Shown one piece after another: positions 36,752-46,046 of a DNA stretch of 46,046 nucleotides; the stretch's first letter is position 1; every line of letters begins with the position of its first letter. The notes below the pieces were generated by a model, which ran no database searches, was not told the DNA's origin, and worked only from the letters and a program-made list of their open reading frames with translations. The stretch spans positions 1 through 46,046 of the forward strand of contig CAJQNR010000015.1 of NCBI GenBank assembly GCA_905479715.1, read 5' to 3'. A program made the position numbers and the translations under genes. The DNA comes from an uncultured Sphingorhabdus sp. (GTDB lineage: Bacteria; Pseudomonadota; Alphaproteobacteria; Sphingomonadales; Sphingomonadaceae).

Positions 36752-38235
36752 TGACCGCTATATTTGAAATGGGTATCGCAGGCATCCGCAGCGGGATCGC
36801 CGATGGCGATTTCACCGCCAAGGAAGTCGCGGAGACATTTATCGCACGAGTCAGCGCTGCCAAGCCGCTGAACGCCTTTCTGGTCGAAACGCCGGAACAT
36901 GCTCTGGCCGCGGCGGAAGCGACCGACAAGGCCAAAGCGGCGGGCGAAACACTCGGCAAGATGGCCGGCGTTCCGATTGGCATGAAGGATCTCTTCTGCA
37001 CGCAGGGTGTCGAGACCACTGCAGCCAGCGGCATATTGAAGGGCTTTGTCCCGCAATATGAATCGACGGTCTCCTCCAACCTATTCCAGGCCGGCGCCGG
37101 CATGCTCGGCAAGCTCAATCTCGACCAGTTCGCGATGGGCAGCTCGAACGAGACCAGTGCTTTTGGCAATGTCATTTCGCCATGGCGGCGCAACGACGGC
37201 GGCAATAGCGATCTGACTCCCGGTGGCTCATCGGGCGGCAGCGCAGCCGTGGTCTCGGGCCGGATCGCGCCAGCCGCAACCGGCACCGATACCGGCGGGT
37301 CGATTCGCCAGCCTGCTGCCTTCACCGGCATTACGGGCTTCAAGCCGACTTACGGCCGCTGCTCGCGCTGGGGCACGATTGCTTTTGCCAGTTCGCTCGA
37401 TCAGGCGGGCCCGATGGCCCATGATGTCCGCGATTGCGCGATCATGCTCGGATCCATGGCCGGTTTCGATGCCAAGGACTCGACCTCGCTCGATCTGCCG
37501 GTCCCGGACTGGGAAGCGGCGCTCAGCAGCAATCTGGCGGGAAAGAAAATCGGTATTCCCAAGGAATATCGGGTCGAGAATATGCCTGCCGAAATCGACG
37601 CCTTGTGGGAGAAGGGCATAGAAATGCTCAAGGATGCTGGCGCGACCATCGTCGATGTATCCCTGCCGCACACCAAATATGCGCTGCCGGCTTATTATAT
37701 CATCGCGCCCGCCGAAGCATCGTCCAACCTTTCGCGCTATGATGGCGTGCGCTATGGTCTGCGCGATCTGCCGGACGGGGCAGGGCTACAGGACATGTAT
37801 GCCGCGACCCGTGAAGCCGGCTTTGGCCCAGAAGTGAAGCGCAGGATCATGATCGGCACCTATGTTCTGAGCGCCGGCTATTATGATGCTTATTATACCC
37901 AGGCGCAGAAAGTCCGGACGCTGATCTCTCAGGATTTCGACAAGGCCTGGAACAGCTGCGATCTGCTGCTGACCCCGACTGCGCCAAGCGCTGCCTTCGG
38001 CCTGGGCGAGAAAATGGACGATCCACTGGCCATGTATCTCAACGACGTATTCACCGTGCCCAGTTCGCTGGCCGGCTTGCCGGCGATGTCGGTGCCTGCC
38101 GGGATTGATGGCAAGGGATTGCCGCTCGGTCTGCAGATCATCGGCAAGGCACTGGACGAACAAAGCGTTTTTAACGCAGGATTGGCAATCGAGGAACGCG
38201 CCGGATTTGTCGCGAAACCGGAGCAGTGGTGGTAA
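36751..38235 (+). CDS. gatA: Asp/Glu-tRNA amidotransferase subunit A
   Basis: GatA is the glutaminase that supplies ammonia to GatB. The 494-residue amidase-signature protein has the catalytic triad Lys79 (GMKDLF), Ser160 (GGSSGGSAA) and Ser184 ([11 protein letters not shown]). Its ATG overlaps the gatC stop by one base (TAATG). gatB begins three bases after its stop, so the three subunits are made in step. Confidence 0.98.
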   Translation: MTAIFEMGIAGIRSGIADGDFTAKEVAETFIARVSAAKPLNAFLVETPEHALAAAEATDKAKAAGETLGKMAGVPIGMKDLFCTQGVETTAASGILKGFVPQYESTVSSNLFQAGAGMLGKLNLDQFAMGSSNETSAFGNVISPWRRNDGGNSDLTPGGSSGGSAAVVSGRIAPAATGTDTGGSIRQPAAFTGITGFKPTYGRCSRWGTIAFASSLDQAGPMAHDVRDCAIMLGSMAGFDAKDSTSLDLPVPDWEAALSSNLAGKKIGIPKEYRVENMPAEIDALWEKGIEMLKDAGATIVDVSLPHTKYALPAYYIIAPAEASSNLSRYDGVRYGLRDLPDGAGLQDMYAATREAGFGPEVKRRIMIGTYVLSAGYYDAYYTQAQKVRTLISQDFDKAWNSCDLLLTPTAPSAAFGLGEKMDDPLAMYLNDVFTVPSSLAGLPAMSVPAGIDGKGLPLGLQIIGKALDEQSVFNAGLAIEERAGFVAKPEQWW

Positions 38236-38237
38236 AA

Positions 38238-39725
38238 ATGACTGAATCAACCTACAGAATCCAGGGCGGAACCGGCGAATGGGAGGTCGTGATCGGCCTA
38301 GAGGTCCACGCCCAGATAACCTCCAAATCGAAGCTCTTTTCCGGGGCTTCCACCGAATTTGGTGCGGAACCGAACACACAGGTCAGTCTGGTCGACGCGG
38401 CGATGCCCGGCATGTTGCCGACGCTCAACGGCGAATGCGTCCGTCAGGCGGTGCGTACCGGCCTCGCGATCAACGCCCAGATCAACAAATATTCGCGCTT
38501 TGACCGCAAGAATTGTTTCTACGCCGATCTGCCGCAGGGCTACCAGATTTCCCAGCTGTACCATCCGATCGTCGGCGAGGGCGTGATCCAGATTTCGCTC
38601 GACGAGAAAGATCCCGATGCCCATGGCAAGGCGATTGGTGTCGAGCGCATTCATATCGAACAGGATGCCGGCAAGCTGATGCACGACCAGCATCCGACCA
38701 TGTCTTATGTCGATCTCAACCGCTGCGGCGTTGCCTTGATGGAAATCGTCTCCAAGCCGGATATGACATCGCCCAAGGAAGCCGCGGCCTATGTCCGCAA
38801 GCTTCGTTCGATCCTGCGCTATGTCGGCTCATGCGACGGCAATATGGAGCAGGGCTCGATGCGCGCCGACGTCAATGTCAGCGTGCGCAAGCCCGGTGGC
38901 GAGCTCGGCACCCGGACCGAGACCAAGAATGTCAATTCGATGCGCTTCATTCAGGCGGTGATCGAATATGAGGCCCAGCGTCAGGTCGATCTGATCGAGG
39001 ATGGCGGCGAAGTCGTTCAGGAAACCCGCCTGTTCGATCCCGACCGCAATGAAACCCGGTCGATGCGCTCCAAGGAAGATGCGCATGATTATCGCTATTT
39101 CCCCGATCCCGACCTGCTGCCGCTCGAGCTGGAAGATGATTTTATCTTCGACTGCAAGGCGAGCCTCCCGGAACTGCCGGACGAAAAGCGCGCGCGCTAC
39201 AAGAATGTTCTCGGCCTGAGCGCCTATAATGCCGCGGTTCTGACCGCGGAGCATGAAACCGCTCTGTGGTTTGAGGAACTGCTCGAAACCACGGACAAAC
39301 CGGAAGAAATCGCCAGTAGCGCCGCAAATTGGGTGACCTCCGAACTGTTCGGTGCGCTCAACCGGCTCGGTCTCGGCATAGAAAATAGCCCGGTCTCCCC
39401 GGCGCAGGCCGCCGAACTGCTCGGGCTGATCGCCGATGGCACGATTTCCGGCAAGATAGCCAAGCAGGTGTTCGAGATCATGCTCGAAACGGGCGACGGC
39501 GCCAGGAAAATCGTCGAAGAACAGGGACTCAAGCAGGAATCCGACACCGGCGCGATCGAAAAGGTCATCGCGGAGGTCATGGCTGCCAACGAAGACAAGG
39601 TCGCCCAATATCGCGACGGCAAGGACAAACTGTTCGGCTTCTTCGTCGGTCAGACGATGAAAGCCATGCAGGGCAAGGCCAATCCGCAGGTGGTGAATGA
39701 ATTGCTGAAGAAGACACTGGGTTAA
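38238..39725 (+). CDS. gatB: Asp/Glu-tRNA amidotransferase subunit B
   Basis: GatB activates the side chain of mischarged tRNA and transfers ammonia to it. The 495-residue protein has [40 protein letters not shown], the [13 protein letters not shown] block, and a C-terminal YqeY-like tail domain ending [18 protein letters not shown], which contacts tRNA. ATG 38238 lies three bases after the gatA stop. tRNA-Leu follows 90 bp downstream. Confidence 0.98.
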   Translation: MTESTYRIQGGTGEWEVVIGLEVHAQITSKSKLFSGASTEFGAEPNTQVSLVDAAMPGMLPTLNGECVRQAVRTGLAINAQINKYSRFDRKNCFYADLPQGYQISQLYHPIVGEGVIQISLDEKDPDAHGKAIGVERIHIEQDAGKLMHDQHPTMSYVDLNRCGVALMEIVSKPDMTSPKEAAAYVRKLRSILRYVGSCDGNMEQGSMRADVNVSVRKPGGELGTRTETKNVNSMRFIQAVIEYEAQRQVDLIEDGGEVVQETRLFDPDRNETRSMRSKEDAHDYRYFPDPDLLPLELEDDFIFDCKASLPELPDEKRARYKNVLGLSAYNAAVLTAEHETALWFEELLETTDKPEEIASSAANWVTSELFGALNRLGLGIENSPVSPAQAAELLGLIADGTISGKIAKQVFEIMLETGDGARKIVEEQGLKQESDTGAIEKVIAEVMAANEDKVAQYRDGKDKLFGFFVGQTMKAMQGKANPQVVNELLKKTLG

Positions 39726-39815
39726 ATCCATCGCAAACCCTACTTGCCCTCAGCACGCCTTTACGCTAGGCGCGCGGGTCAATCGTACTTCGATAGAATT
39801 TGACGGCTTAGCTGG

Positions 39816-39900
39816 GCGGGCGTGGCGGAATTGGTAGACGCGCCAGATTTAGGTTCTGGTATCTTCGGGTGTGGGGGTTCGAGTCCCTTCGCCCGCACCA
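39816..39900 (+). tRNA. tRNA-Leu (anticodon TAG)
   Basis: The 85-base class II tRNA has acceptor stem GCGGGCG/CGCCCGC, anticodon stem CCAGA/TCTGG with loop TTTAGGT giving anticodon TAG (codon CUA and, by wobble, other CUN), a long variable arm, T arm GGGGG-TTCGAGT-CCCTT, and an encoded CCA end. A TTGCCC-N17-TAGGCG pair at about 39746-39774 may be its promoter. Confidence 0.97.
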
Positions 39901-39956
39901 AGTAAGTCGCAATATCTATCGGAAAACACCGAATATGAAGGCACCAAAGGATAGTC

Positions 39957-41525
39957 ATGCAGATTGTTGAAACGCTGAACGAAGGTCTCAAACGGGCCTA
40001 TGAAATCACGATTACCGCGAAAGATATCGAATCGCGGGTCGAAGCCGAAGTGCAGAAGCTGGCACCGCAGGTGAATATGCCCGGTTTTCGCAAAGGCAAA
40101 GTGCCCGCGAATCTTGTTCGCAAGATGCATAATGATGCCCTGATGCAGGATGCGCTCACCAGTTCCATCCAGGAAAGCATCGATAAGACGATTACGGACA
40201 ACAAGCTTCGTCCGGCGATGCAGCCCAATGTCAATCTCGACGAAGGCTATGAGCCGGGCAAGGATGCGAACGTCAAGCTGGATATGGAAATCCTGCCCGA
40301 AGTTCCCACGCCATCGGTTGAAGGTCTGAAACTGGAACGTCTGCAGGTTGAAGCCGACAAGAAAACCGTTGATGAATCGCTGCAGAAATTTGCGGAAAGT
40401 CAGAAGCAGTTTGAAACCGCTCCCAAGTCCTACAAGGCCCAGATTGGCGACCAGTGCCTGATCGATTTTGAAGGCAAGGTTGACGGCGTGCCGTTTGAAG
40501 GCGGCAAGGGCGAAGGCATGGCGATTGAACTGGGCTCCGGCCGTTTGATCCCCGGCTTTGAAGACCAGCTGATCGGCAAGAAAGCCAATGACGAAGTGCT
40601 CGTCAAGGTAACCTTCCCGGATGATTATAATGTCGAAGACCTGAAGGGCAAAGACGCGACCTTCGATGTCGTGATCGGCGAAGTTCAGAAACCGAAAAAA
40701 GCCAAGGCCGACGACGAAATGGCGAAATCCATGGGCCTCGAAGGCATTGATCAGCTGACCGAACTGCTCAAGGGGCAGATCGAGCAGGAACTCAACGGCC
40801 TGACCCGCACCCATATGAAGCGCAAACTGCTTGACCAGCTCGCCGCCAGCCATGATTTCGAAGTGCCACCGGGCATGGTCGAAGCCGAGTTCAGCCAGAT
40901 CTGGCAGCAACTCGAACAGGAAGCCGCTCAGGAAGAAGATCCCGAAGCGGCCAAAAAGGAAATGGAAGACGAAAAGGACGAATATCGCGATATCGCGGTG
41001 CGTCGTGTCCGTCTCGGCTTGCTGTTGTCAGAAATCGGCCAGGCCAATGGCGTCGAAGTCAGCCAGCAGGAAATGGGAATGCTGATCCAGCAGGCAGCCC
41101 AGCAATATCGTCCGGAAGACCGGGACCGGTTCGTCCAGTATATCCAGCAGGACCAGATGGCCGCGGCCCAGCTCCGTGCGCCGCTATACGAAGACAAGGT
41201 CGTCGACTTCCTGTTTGACAAGGCGGAAATAACCGACCGCAAGGTGACACGCGAGGAACTGGAAGCCGCGATCGAAGCAGAAGACGAGGCGGAAACCAAG
41301 CCAGCTGCCAAGAAAAAGGCACCAGCCAAGAAAGCTGCTGCGAAAAAACCGGCTGCCAAAAAGACACCGGCCAAAGCTGCTGAAGAAAAAGCTCCGGCCA
41401 AGAAAGCCGCAGCAAAGAAGGCTCCGGCCAAAAAAGCGCCAGAGAAGGCTGCTGCTGAAAAGGCACCTGCCAAAAAGCCGACCGCCAAGAAAGCTGCTGC
41501 AAAGAAGCCAGCCGCCAAGAAATAA
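39957..41525 (+). CDS. tig: Trigger factor with histone-H1-like Lys/Ala/Pro tail
   Basis: Trigger factor is the ribosome-bound chaperone and peptidyl-prolyl isomerase. The N-terminal domain has PGFRKGKVPANLVRK (the GFRxGKxP ribosome-docking loop), the FKBP domain runs from about QIGDQCLIDFEGKVDGVPFE to GKDATFDVVIGEVQ, and the C-terminal arms follow to about residue 445. The final 75 residues are an uncommon tail of PAKKA/AAKK repeats (bases 41300-41522), strongly basic and like the C-terminus of histone H1. The usual protein has about 430-450 residues; this one has 522. AAAGGAT precedes the ATG. It starts 56 bp after tRNA-Leu and ends at a terminator shared with the convergent clpP gene. Confidence 0.95.
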   Translation: MQIVETLNEGLKRAYEITITAKDIESRVEAEVQKLAPQVNMPGFRKGKVPANLVRKMHNDALMQDALTSSIQESIDKTITDNKLRPAMQPNVNLDEGYEPGKDANVKLDMEILPEVPTPSVEGLKLERLQVEADKKTVDESLQKFAESQKQFETAPKSYKAQIGDQCLIDFEGKVDGVPFEGGKGEGMAIELGSGRLIPGFEDQLIGKKANDEVLVKVTFPDDYNVEDLKGKDATFDVVIGEVQKPKKAKADDEMAKSMGLEGIDQLTELLKGQIEQELNGLTRTHMKRKLLDQLAASHDFEVPPGMVEAEFSQIWQQLEQEAAQEEDPEAAKKEMEDEKDEYRDIAVRRVRLGLLLSEIGQANGVEVSQQEMGMLIQQAAQQYRPEDRDRFVQYIQQDQMAAAQLRAPLYEDKVVDFLFDKAEITDRKVTREELEAAIEAEDEAETKPAAKKKAPAKKAAAKKPAAKKTPAKAAEEKAPAKKAAAKKAPAKKAPEKAAAEKAPAKKPTAKKAAAKKPAAKK

Positions 41526-41537
41526 AAGAAATATTGA

Positions 41538-41562
41538 GCCGGGCGGGTATATCCCGCCCGGC
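41538..41562. terminator. Bidirectional terminator between tig and the second clpP
   Basis: A perfect 10-bp stem GCCGGGCGGG/CCCGCCCGGC encloses the loop TATAT. It lies between two convergent stop codons (41525 and 41571). On the minus strand it is followed by T-rich TCAATATTTCTTTTATT. Confidence 0.8.
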
Positions 41563-41570
41563 GCAAATTA

Positions 41571-42191
41571 TCAGAAGGTGACTTCGCTCGCCTTGTCGAT
41601 GACCGTGCCGAGAATGCCATATTCCTTGGCTTCTTCCGTGCTCATCCAATAATCGCGATCAATATCCTTGCGGATGCGTTCTACATCCTGCCCGGTTTCT
41701 TCTGCGATAATCTGTGCAAGCCGTTCGCGCATCTTGACGATTTCCTGTGCCTGAATAGCGATGTCCGATGCCTTGCCGCCGGCACCACCGGATGGCTGAT
41801 GGATCAGAAATCTTGTGTTGGGCAGGCAGAAACGCCGTTCCTTGGGGACTCCGAGGAAAATATGTGTGCCAGCGCTGGCTACCCAACCGGTTCCGATCAT
41901 CGCGACCGGCGAACTGATATAGCGAACCAGATCATGAATCGTGTCCCCCGATTCGACGTGGCCGCCGGGAGAGTTCAGGAAAATGCGAATGGGATCGTGA
42001 TTGACGTGATCAAGATAGAGCAATTGCGTGGCTACGCGTTCCGCCAGCTTCTGGTCGATGCCGCCGAATATCATGATCGTGCGGGCCTCCAGAAATTTTG
42101 TCATCATGGCACCCGGCAGGCCACCAGACTTGTTCTCTTCGTCGTCTTCGTCGTTAAATGTGGGAGAGATTGGGCTGTTGTTGGTTGTCAT
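41571..42191 (-). CDS. Second ClpP-family protease subunit
   Basis: The 206-residue protein is a ClpP paralogue distinct from the one encoded at 42415. The catalytic triad is intact: Ser106 (GWVASAGTH), His131 (LIHQPSGG) and Asp180 (DIDRDYWMS). The nucleophile elbow is VASAG rather than the common AASMG, and the N-terminus carries an acidic, probably disordered stretch (NDEDDEENKSGG) in place of the usual propeptide. ATG 42191 has GGAG seven bases upstream; the in-frame start at 42224 has none. It diverges from the clpP-clpX pair across 223 bp. It might form mixed rings with ClpP1 or a separate protease; the sequence does not decide. Confidence 0.9.
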   Translation of the reverse strand: MTTNNSPISPTFNDEDDEENKSGGLPGAMMTKFLEARTIMIFGGIDQKLAERVATQLLYLDHVNHDPIRIFLNSPGGHVESGDTIHDLVRYISSPVAMIGTGWVASAGTHIFLGVPKERRFCLPNTRFLIHQPSGGAGGKASDIAIQAQEIVKMRERLAQIIAEETGQDVERIRKDIDRDYWMSTEEAKEYGILGTVIDKASEVTF

Positions 42192-42367
42192 TCTGGACTC
42201 CGCTAATAGAATTTTGAGAACCACCGATCACTGAACGATCGGCGTTGCCTTGGAGAACATGTAGGGATAGCGTAGATGGTGCGCAATGATCGTCGTATCG
42301 GAGAGGTGTTTTTTCCGGGTTGCAATCATTAACAGCGAACATCGTTAAACCCCTTGAACAATTCCGC

Positions 42368-42373
42368 TATAAT
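42368..42373 (+). promoter_or_regulatory. Perfect -10 element upstream of clpP
   Basis: TATAAT at 42368-42373 lies 41 bases before the clpP ATG. The -35 at 17 bases distance is the weak TTAAAC (42345-42350). The 42192-42414 region must also hold the promoter of the divergent second clpP gene; none was clear. Confidence 0.55.
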
Positions 42374-42414
42374 CCCGATGTAGTGCCGAAGCCAAAAACA
42401 GGACGATTTACAAG

Positions 42415-43038
42415 ATGCATAATCCGATTACAGACGCTCTAATTCCGATGGTTGTCGAACAGTCGAACCGCGGAGAGCGCAGTTTCGACATTTTTTCCCG
42501 GCTGTTGCGTGAACGGATTGTTTTCGTCACCGGTCCGGTCGAGGACGGTATGGCGTCGATCATCACGGCGCAGCTGCTCTTTCTGGAATCGGAAAATCCG
42601 AAGAAGGATATCTATCTCTATATCAATTCGCCGGGTGGCGTTGTGACTGCCGGAATGGCGATCCACGACACCATGCAATATATCCGTCCCCGCGTGGGCA
42701 CCGTATGTGTCGGACAGGCCGCCTCGATGGGCAGCTTCCTGCTCGCTGCCGGCGAACCGGGGATGCGGATGGCGACAACAAACGCCCGGATCATGGTGCA
42801 TCAGCCTTCTGGCGGTGCGCAGGGAATGGCATCGGATATTGAGATCCAGGCCAAGGAAATCCTGCGGATTCGCAGCAGCATGAATGATCTGTACGCCAAA
42901 TATACCGGCAAGCCCCTGGAAGAGATTGAAGCGGCGATGGACCGGGATACATTCATGGAAGCCGACGAAGCCAAGGCCTTCGGGATCGTTGACGAGGTAT
43001 ATGACAAGCGTCCGGTGCCCGCAGAAGATGATAAATAA
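42415..43038 (+). CDS. clpP: ATP-dependent Clp protease proteolytic subunit
   Basis: ClpP forms the tetradecameric serine protease chamber that works with ClpX or ClpA. The 207-residue sequence is canonical: [20 protein letters not shown] at the N-terminus, Ser104 in [11 protein letters not shown], His129 in [11 protein letters not shown] and Asp178 in [20 protein letters not shown]. clpX follows 139 bp downstream on the same strand. Confidence 0.98.
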   Translation: MHNPITDALIPMVVEQSNRGERSFDIFSRLLRERIVFVTGPVEDGMASIITAQLLFLESENPKKDIYLYINSPGGVVTAGMAIHDTMQYIRPRVGTVCVGQAASMGSFLLAAGEPGMRMATTNARIMVHQPSGGAQGMASDIEIQAKEILRIRSSMNDLYAKYTGKPLEEIEAAMDRDTFMEADEAKAFGIVDEVYDKRPVPAEDDK

Positions 43039-43177
43039 GCGGTTAGCGGCAGCCTAAATGAAATTTAAGGCCTGGTGGATAGACTTGGCTATTCGCTGGG
43101 AGAACCGTGAAAAAAGCGGTAGCAATTTAGAATTTGACGGTTAGATTACAAGACTGGCCGGTTTTTAAGGACTTTTT

Positions 43178-44449
<1,272 letters not shown>

Positions 44450-44459
44450 CATTGGACGT

Positions 44460-44599
44460 GCGCCGGCGCAGGCCGGGGCCATCTCCTGAAATCTCCGCTC
44501 TGCGCCAAGATCCTGCTGCGCCTGTTGGTGTCGGCAGAAATTTGCAAAGCTGTTGTGGCGTTAGTCGGTCACGAGATCGGTTCCTGCCTTCGCAGGAGC
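44460..44599. repeat. Pair of inverted hairpin repeats (REP/BIME-like)
   Basis: Two related hairpin units face each other between clpX and mtgA. Read outward, unit 1 (44485-44460, minus strand) is GAGAT, then a CCGGC-CTGC-GCCGG hairpin; unit 2 (44573-44599, plus strand) is GAGAT, then a TCCTGC-CTTC-GCAGGA hairpin. Both have a four-base loop. No other feature was seen in this 154-bp gap. Confidence 0.5.
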
Positions 44600-44603
44600 T
44601 GGT

Positions 44604-45269
44604 TCATTTGTAGATGCAGCTATCCAGCTTTTCGTTCCGCACCACATTGATTCGCGCCGCAATCGTATTGCCATAGCGCGCGGTAAAGCCGCTGGCACCG
44701 TTGACAGCCCGTTTCTTGGGCAAGGGCAGGGCGGCTGCAATGCGGGCAGCCTCGATCTGGGTCAGGTCTTTCGCGTCCTTGTTAAAATAGCGCTGTGCAC
44801 CCGCCTGCACGCCATAGGTGCCTATCCCGGTCTCCGCGATATTCAGATAGACTTCCATGATCCGCTTCTTGCTCCAGATCGTCTCGATCAGGAAGGTGAA
44901 ATAGGCCTCCAGCCCTTTGCGGAAGAAGCCGCCACCTTGCCACAGGAAAGCGTTTTTCGCGACCTGCTGCGATATGGTCGAGCCGCCGCGTATCCGGCCG
45001 CCCTGGGCGTTACGCTCGATCGCTTTCTGGATCGCCTCGGTGTCGAATCCGTTATGGCTGCAAAATTTGCTGTCTTCGGCGGCGATGACGGCACGGGCCA
45101 TATTGGGGGAAATGTCGCTGAAGCTGGTCCAGTCCTTGGTGACGCCGTTCTCGTCCATGATCATCGTGGCGGTGATTGGCGGCGGAACAAACGCATATAT
45201 TCCGACCCACGCGACCGTGATCAGGATAAAATAGACCGCAAATTTGAAGAGAAATTTCATCACCCGCAT
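44604..45269 (-). CDS. mtgA: Monofunctional biosynthetic peptidoglycan transglycosylase
   Basis: MtgA polymerises glycan strands from lipid II at the inner membrane. The 221-residue protein has one N-terminal membrane helix (about residues 8-28) and the GT51 domain: AAEDSKFCSHNGFD with catalytic Glu65, RGGSTISQQVAKNAFLW, KKRIMEVYLNIAETGIGTYG, and LTQIEAARIAAALPLPKK. The start ATG 45269 or the ATG three codons later (45260) are both possible. It lies after rpoH on the same strand, beyond a terminator. Confidence 0.96.
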   Translation of the reverse strand: MRVMKFLFKFAVYFILITVAWVGIYAFVPPPITATMIMDENGVTKDWTSFSDISPNMARAVIAAEDSKFCSHNGFDTEAIQKAIERNAQGGRIRGGSTISQQVAKNAFLWQGGGFFRKGLEAYFTFLIETIWSKKRIMEVYLNIAETGIGTYGVQAGAQRYFNKDAKDLTQIEAARIAAALPLPKKRAVNGASGFTARYGNTIAARINVVRNEKLDSCIYK

Positions 45270-45285
45270 GGGAATGATCTAAATG

Positions 45286-45322
45286 CAAAACGCCCCGAAA
45301 ACAAATCCTGTTTCGGGGCGTC
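45286..45322 (-). terminator. Rho-independent terminator after rpoH
   Basis: On the minus strand ACGCCCCGAAA (45322-45312) pairs with TTTCGGGGCGT (45300-45290), followed by TTTGCATTT. It separates rpoH from mtgA. Confidence 0.85.
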
Positions 45323-45353
45323 TGCTATTTGATTTCAACAGCGATGCTGAGGC

Positions 45354-46046
45354 CTAGTTTGCTGCCAGAAGCTGCTTTTCGCCGGCAATGCGGAGCATCG
45401 CTTTTTGCAGTTTCTCGAAGGCGCGAACTTCAATCTGTCTTATGCGCTCGCGACTGACTTCGTAGACCTTGCTCAAGTCCTCGAGCGTCTTGGGATCTTC
45501 CGACAGGCGGCGCTCAGCCAGGATATGCTGTTCACGTTCGTTGAGCGATTCCATTGCTTCCGCAAGCATTTCATGACGGAAGTCGGCTTCCTGGGAGGCC
45601 GCGATGGCTTCGTCGTGCAACGGGCCGTCATCTTCCAATATGTCCTGCCACTGGCCGCTATCGCCATCTTCGGACGAAAGCGAGACGTTCAGCGAGGCAT
45701 CGCCGCCCATCGACATGCGGCGGTTCATATTGACCACTTCATGCTCGGCAACGCCCAGATCGGTGGAAATTTTCTGCACGTCTTCAGGCGACAGATCGCC
45801 ATCTTCGAAGGCATCGAGATTATTCTTCATCCGGCGCAGATTGAAGAAGAGCTTCTTCTGTGCGGCGGTCGTCCCCATCTTAACGAGGCTCCAGCTGCGC
45901 AGTACATATTCCTGGATAGACGCGCGAATCCACCACATCGCGTAAGTCGCGAGGCGGAAGCCTTTGTCGGGATCAAACTTCTTCACCGATTGCATCAGGC
46001 CGACATTGCCTTCTGAGATCACCTCAGCCATTGGCAGGCCGTAGCC
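45354..46046 (-). CDS. rpoH: RNA polymerase sigma-32 factor, 3' part (5' end outside window)
   Basis: The frame is open from base 46046 (GYGLPMAEVISEGNVGLMQS) to TAG 45356-45354. It is the heat-shock sigma factor: region 2 with KKFDPDKGFRLATYAMWWIR, the RpoH box QKKLFFNLRRMKNNL, region 3, and region 4 with TLEDLSKVYEVSRERIRQIE. The start codon is beyond the window; about 60 N-terminal residues are missing. The acidic insertion LSSEDGDSGQWQDILEDD in region 3 is normal for alphaproteobacterial RpoH. Confidence 0.97.
   Translation of the reverse strand, partial: GYGLPMAEVISEGNVGLMQSVKKFDPDKGFRLATYAMWWIRASIQEYVLRSWSLVKMGTTAAQKKLFFNLRRMKNNLDAFEDGDLSPEDVQKISTDLGVAEHEVVNMNRRMSMGGDASLNVSLSSEDGDSGQWQDILEDDGPLHDEAIAASQEADFRHEMLAEAMESLNEREQHILAERRLSEDPKTLEDLSKVYEVSRERIRQIEVRAFEKLQKAMLRIAGEKQLLAAN

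Overview
The window is an ordinary-looking chromosomal stretch of an alphaproteobacterium, most likely a member of the Sphingomonadales. This rests on recalled family features: an L9 with an acidic tail, a trigger factor with a PAKK-type tail, the acpP-fabF-mltG order, the pyrB plus degenerate dihydroorotase pair next to ruvX and gatCAB, and hairpin repeats of the sphingomonad kind. Genes are dense, often overlap by 1-4 bases, and there is no sign of a prophage, IS element, CRISPR array or plasmid backbone.

Layout. 1-5 kb: 3' end of glyS, ppdK, tRNA-Arg(ACG), folE. 5-8 kb (minus): rpsF-rpsR-rplI, a terminator, then a coupled pair encoding a sulfotransferase-like protein and a YbiX/PiuC-type 2OG-Fe(II) hydroxylase. 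8-13 kb: a membrane sulfatase-fold transferase (+), then a coupled APH-like kinase and acyl-CoA dehydrogenase (minus). 13-18 kb (+): fatty-acid and cell-wall cluster fabD-fabG-hypothetical-acpP-fabF-mltG, followed by a DUF389 membrane protein. 19-28 kb (minus): nitronate monooxygenase, leuA behind a leucine-rich leader peptide, ilvC, ilvN, ilvB and miaA, with a BLUF blue-light sensor on the plus strand among them and serB head-to-head with miaA. 28-32.5 kb: two SPOR-domain envelope proteins flanking a ParA-type ATPase and a protein with a ribbon-helix-helix-like end. 32.5-36.4 kb (minus): DUF3089 hydrolase, ruvX, pyrB, pseudo-dihydroorotase. 36.4-41.5 kb (+): gatC-gatA-gatB, tRNA-Leu(TAG), tig. 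41.5-44.5 kb: two divergent clpP genes and clpX. 44.6-46 kb (minus): rpoH (5' end outside the window) and mtgA.

Most genes are housekeeping: amidotransferase-dependent aminoacylation, proteostasis (tig, clpP, clpX, rpoH), fatty-acid initiation and elongation, branched-chain amino acid synthesis, and peptidoglycan synthesis and trimming.

The most interesting points are: (i) ruvX appears to start at ATT, with a well-placed GGAGGA; (ii) a 15-residue leader peptide with five Leu codons precedes leuA; (iii) the pyrB partner is a dihydroorotase that has lost its metal ligands; (iv) a ParA plus RHH-like gene pair sits between two SPOR-domain genes; (v) a palindromic repeat is inserted in frame in glyS; (vi) an APH-like kinase and acyl-CoA dehydrogenase pair has the layout of split ACAD10/11; (vii) the trigger factor carries a histone-H1-like tail. 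No large unknown defence or mobile system is visible. All start-site choices and promoters were read by eye from the sequence.
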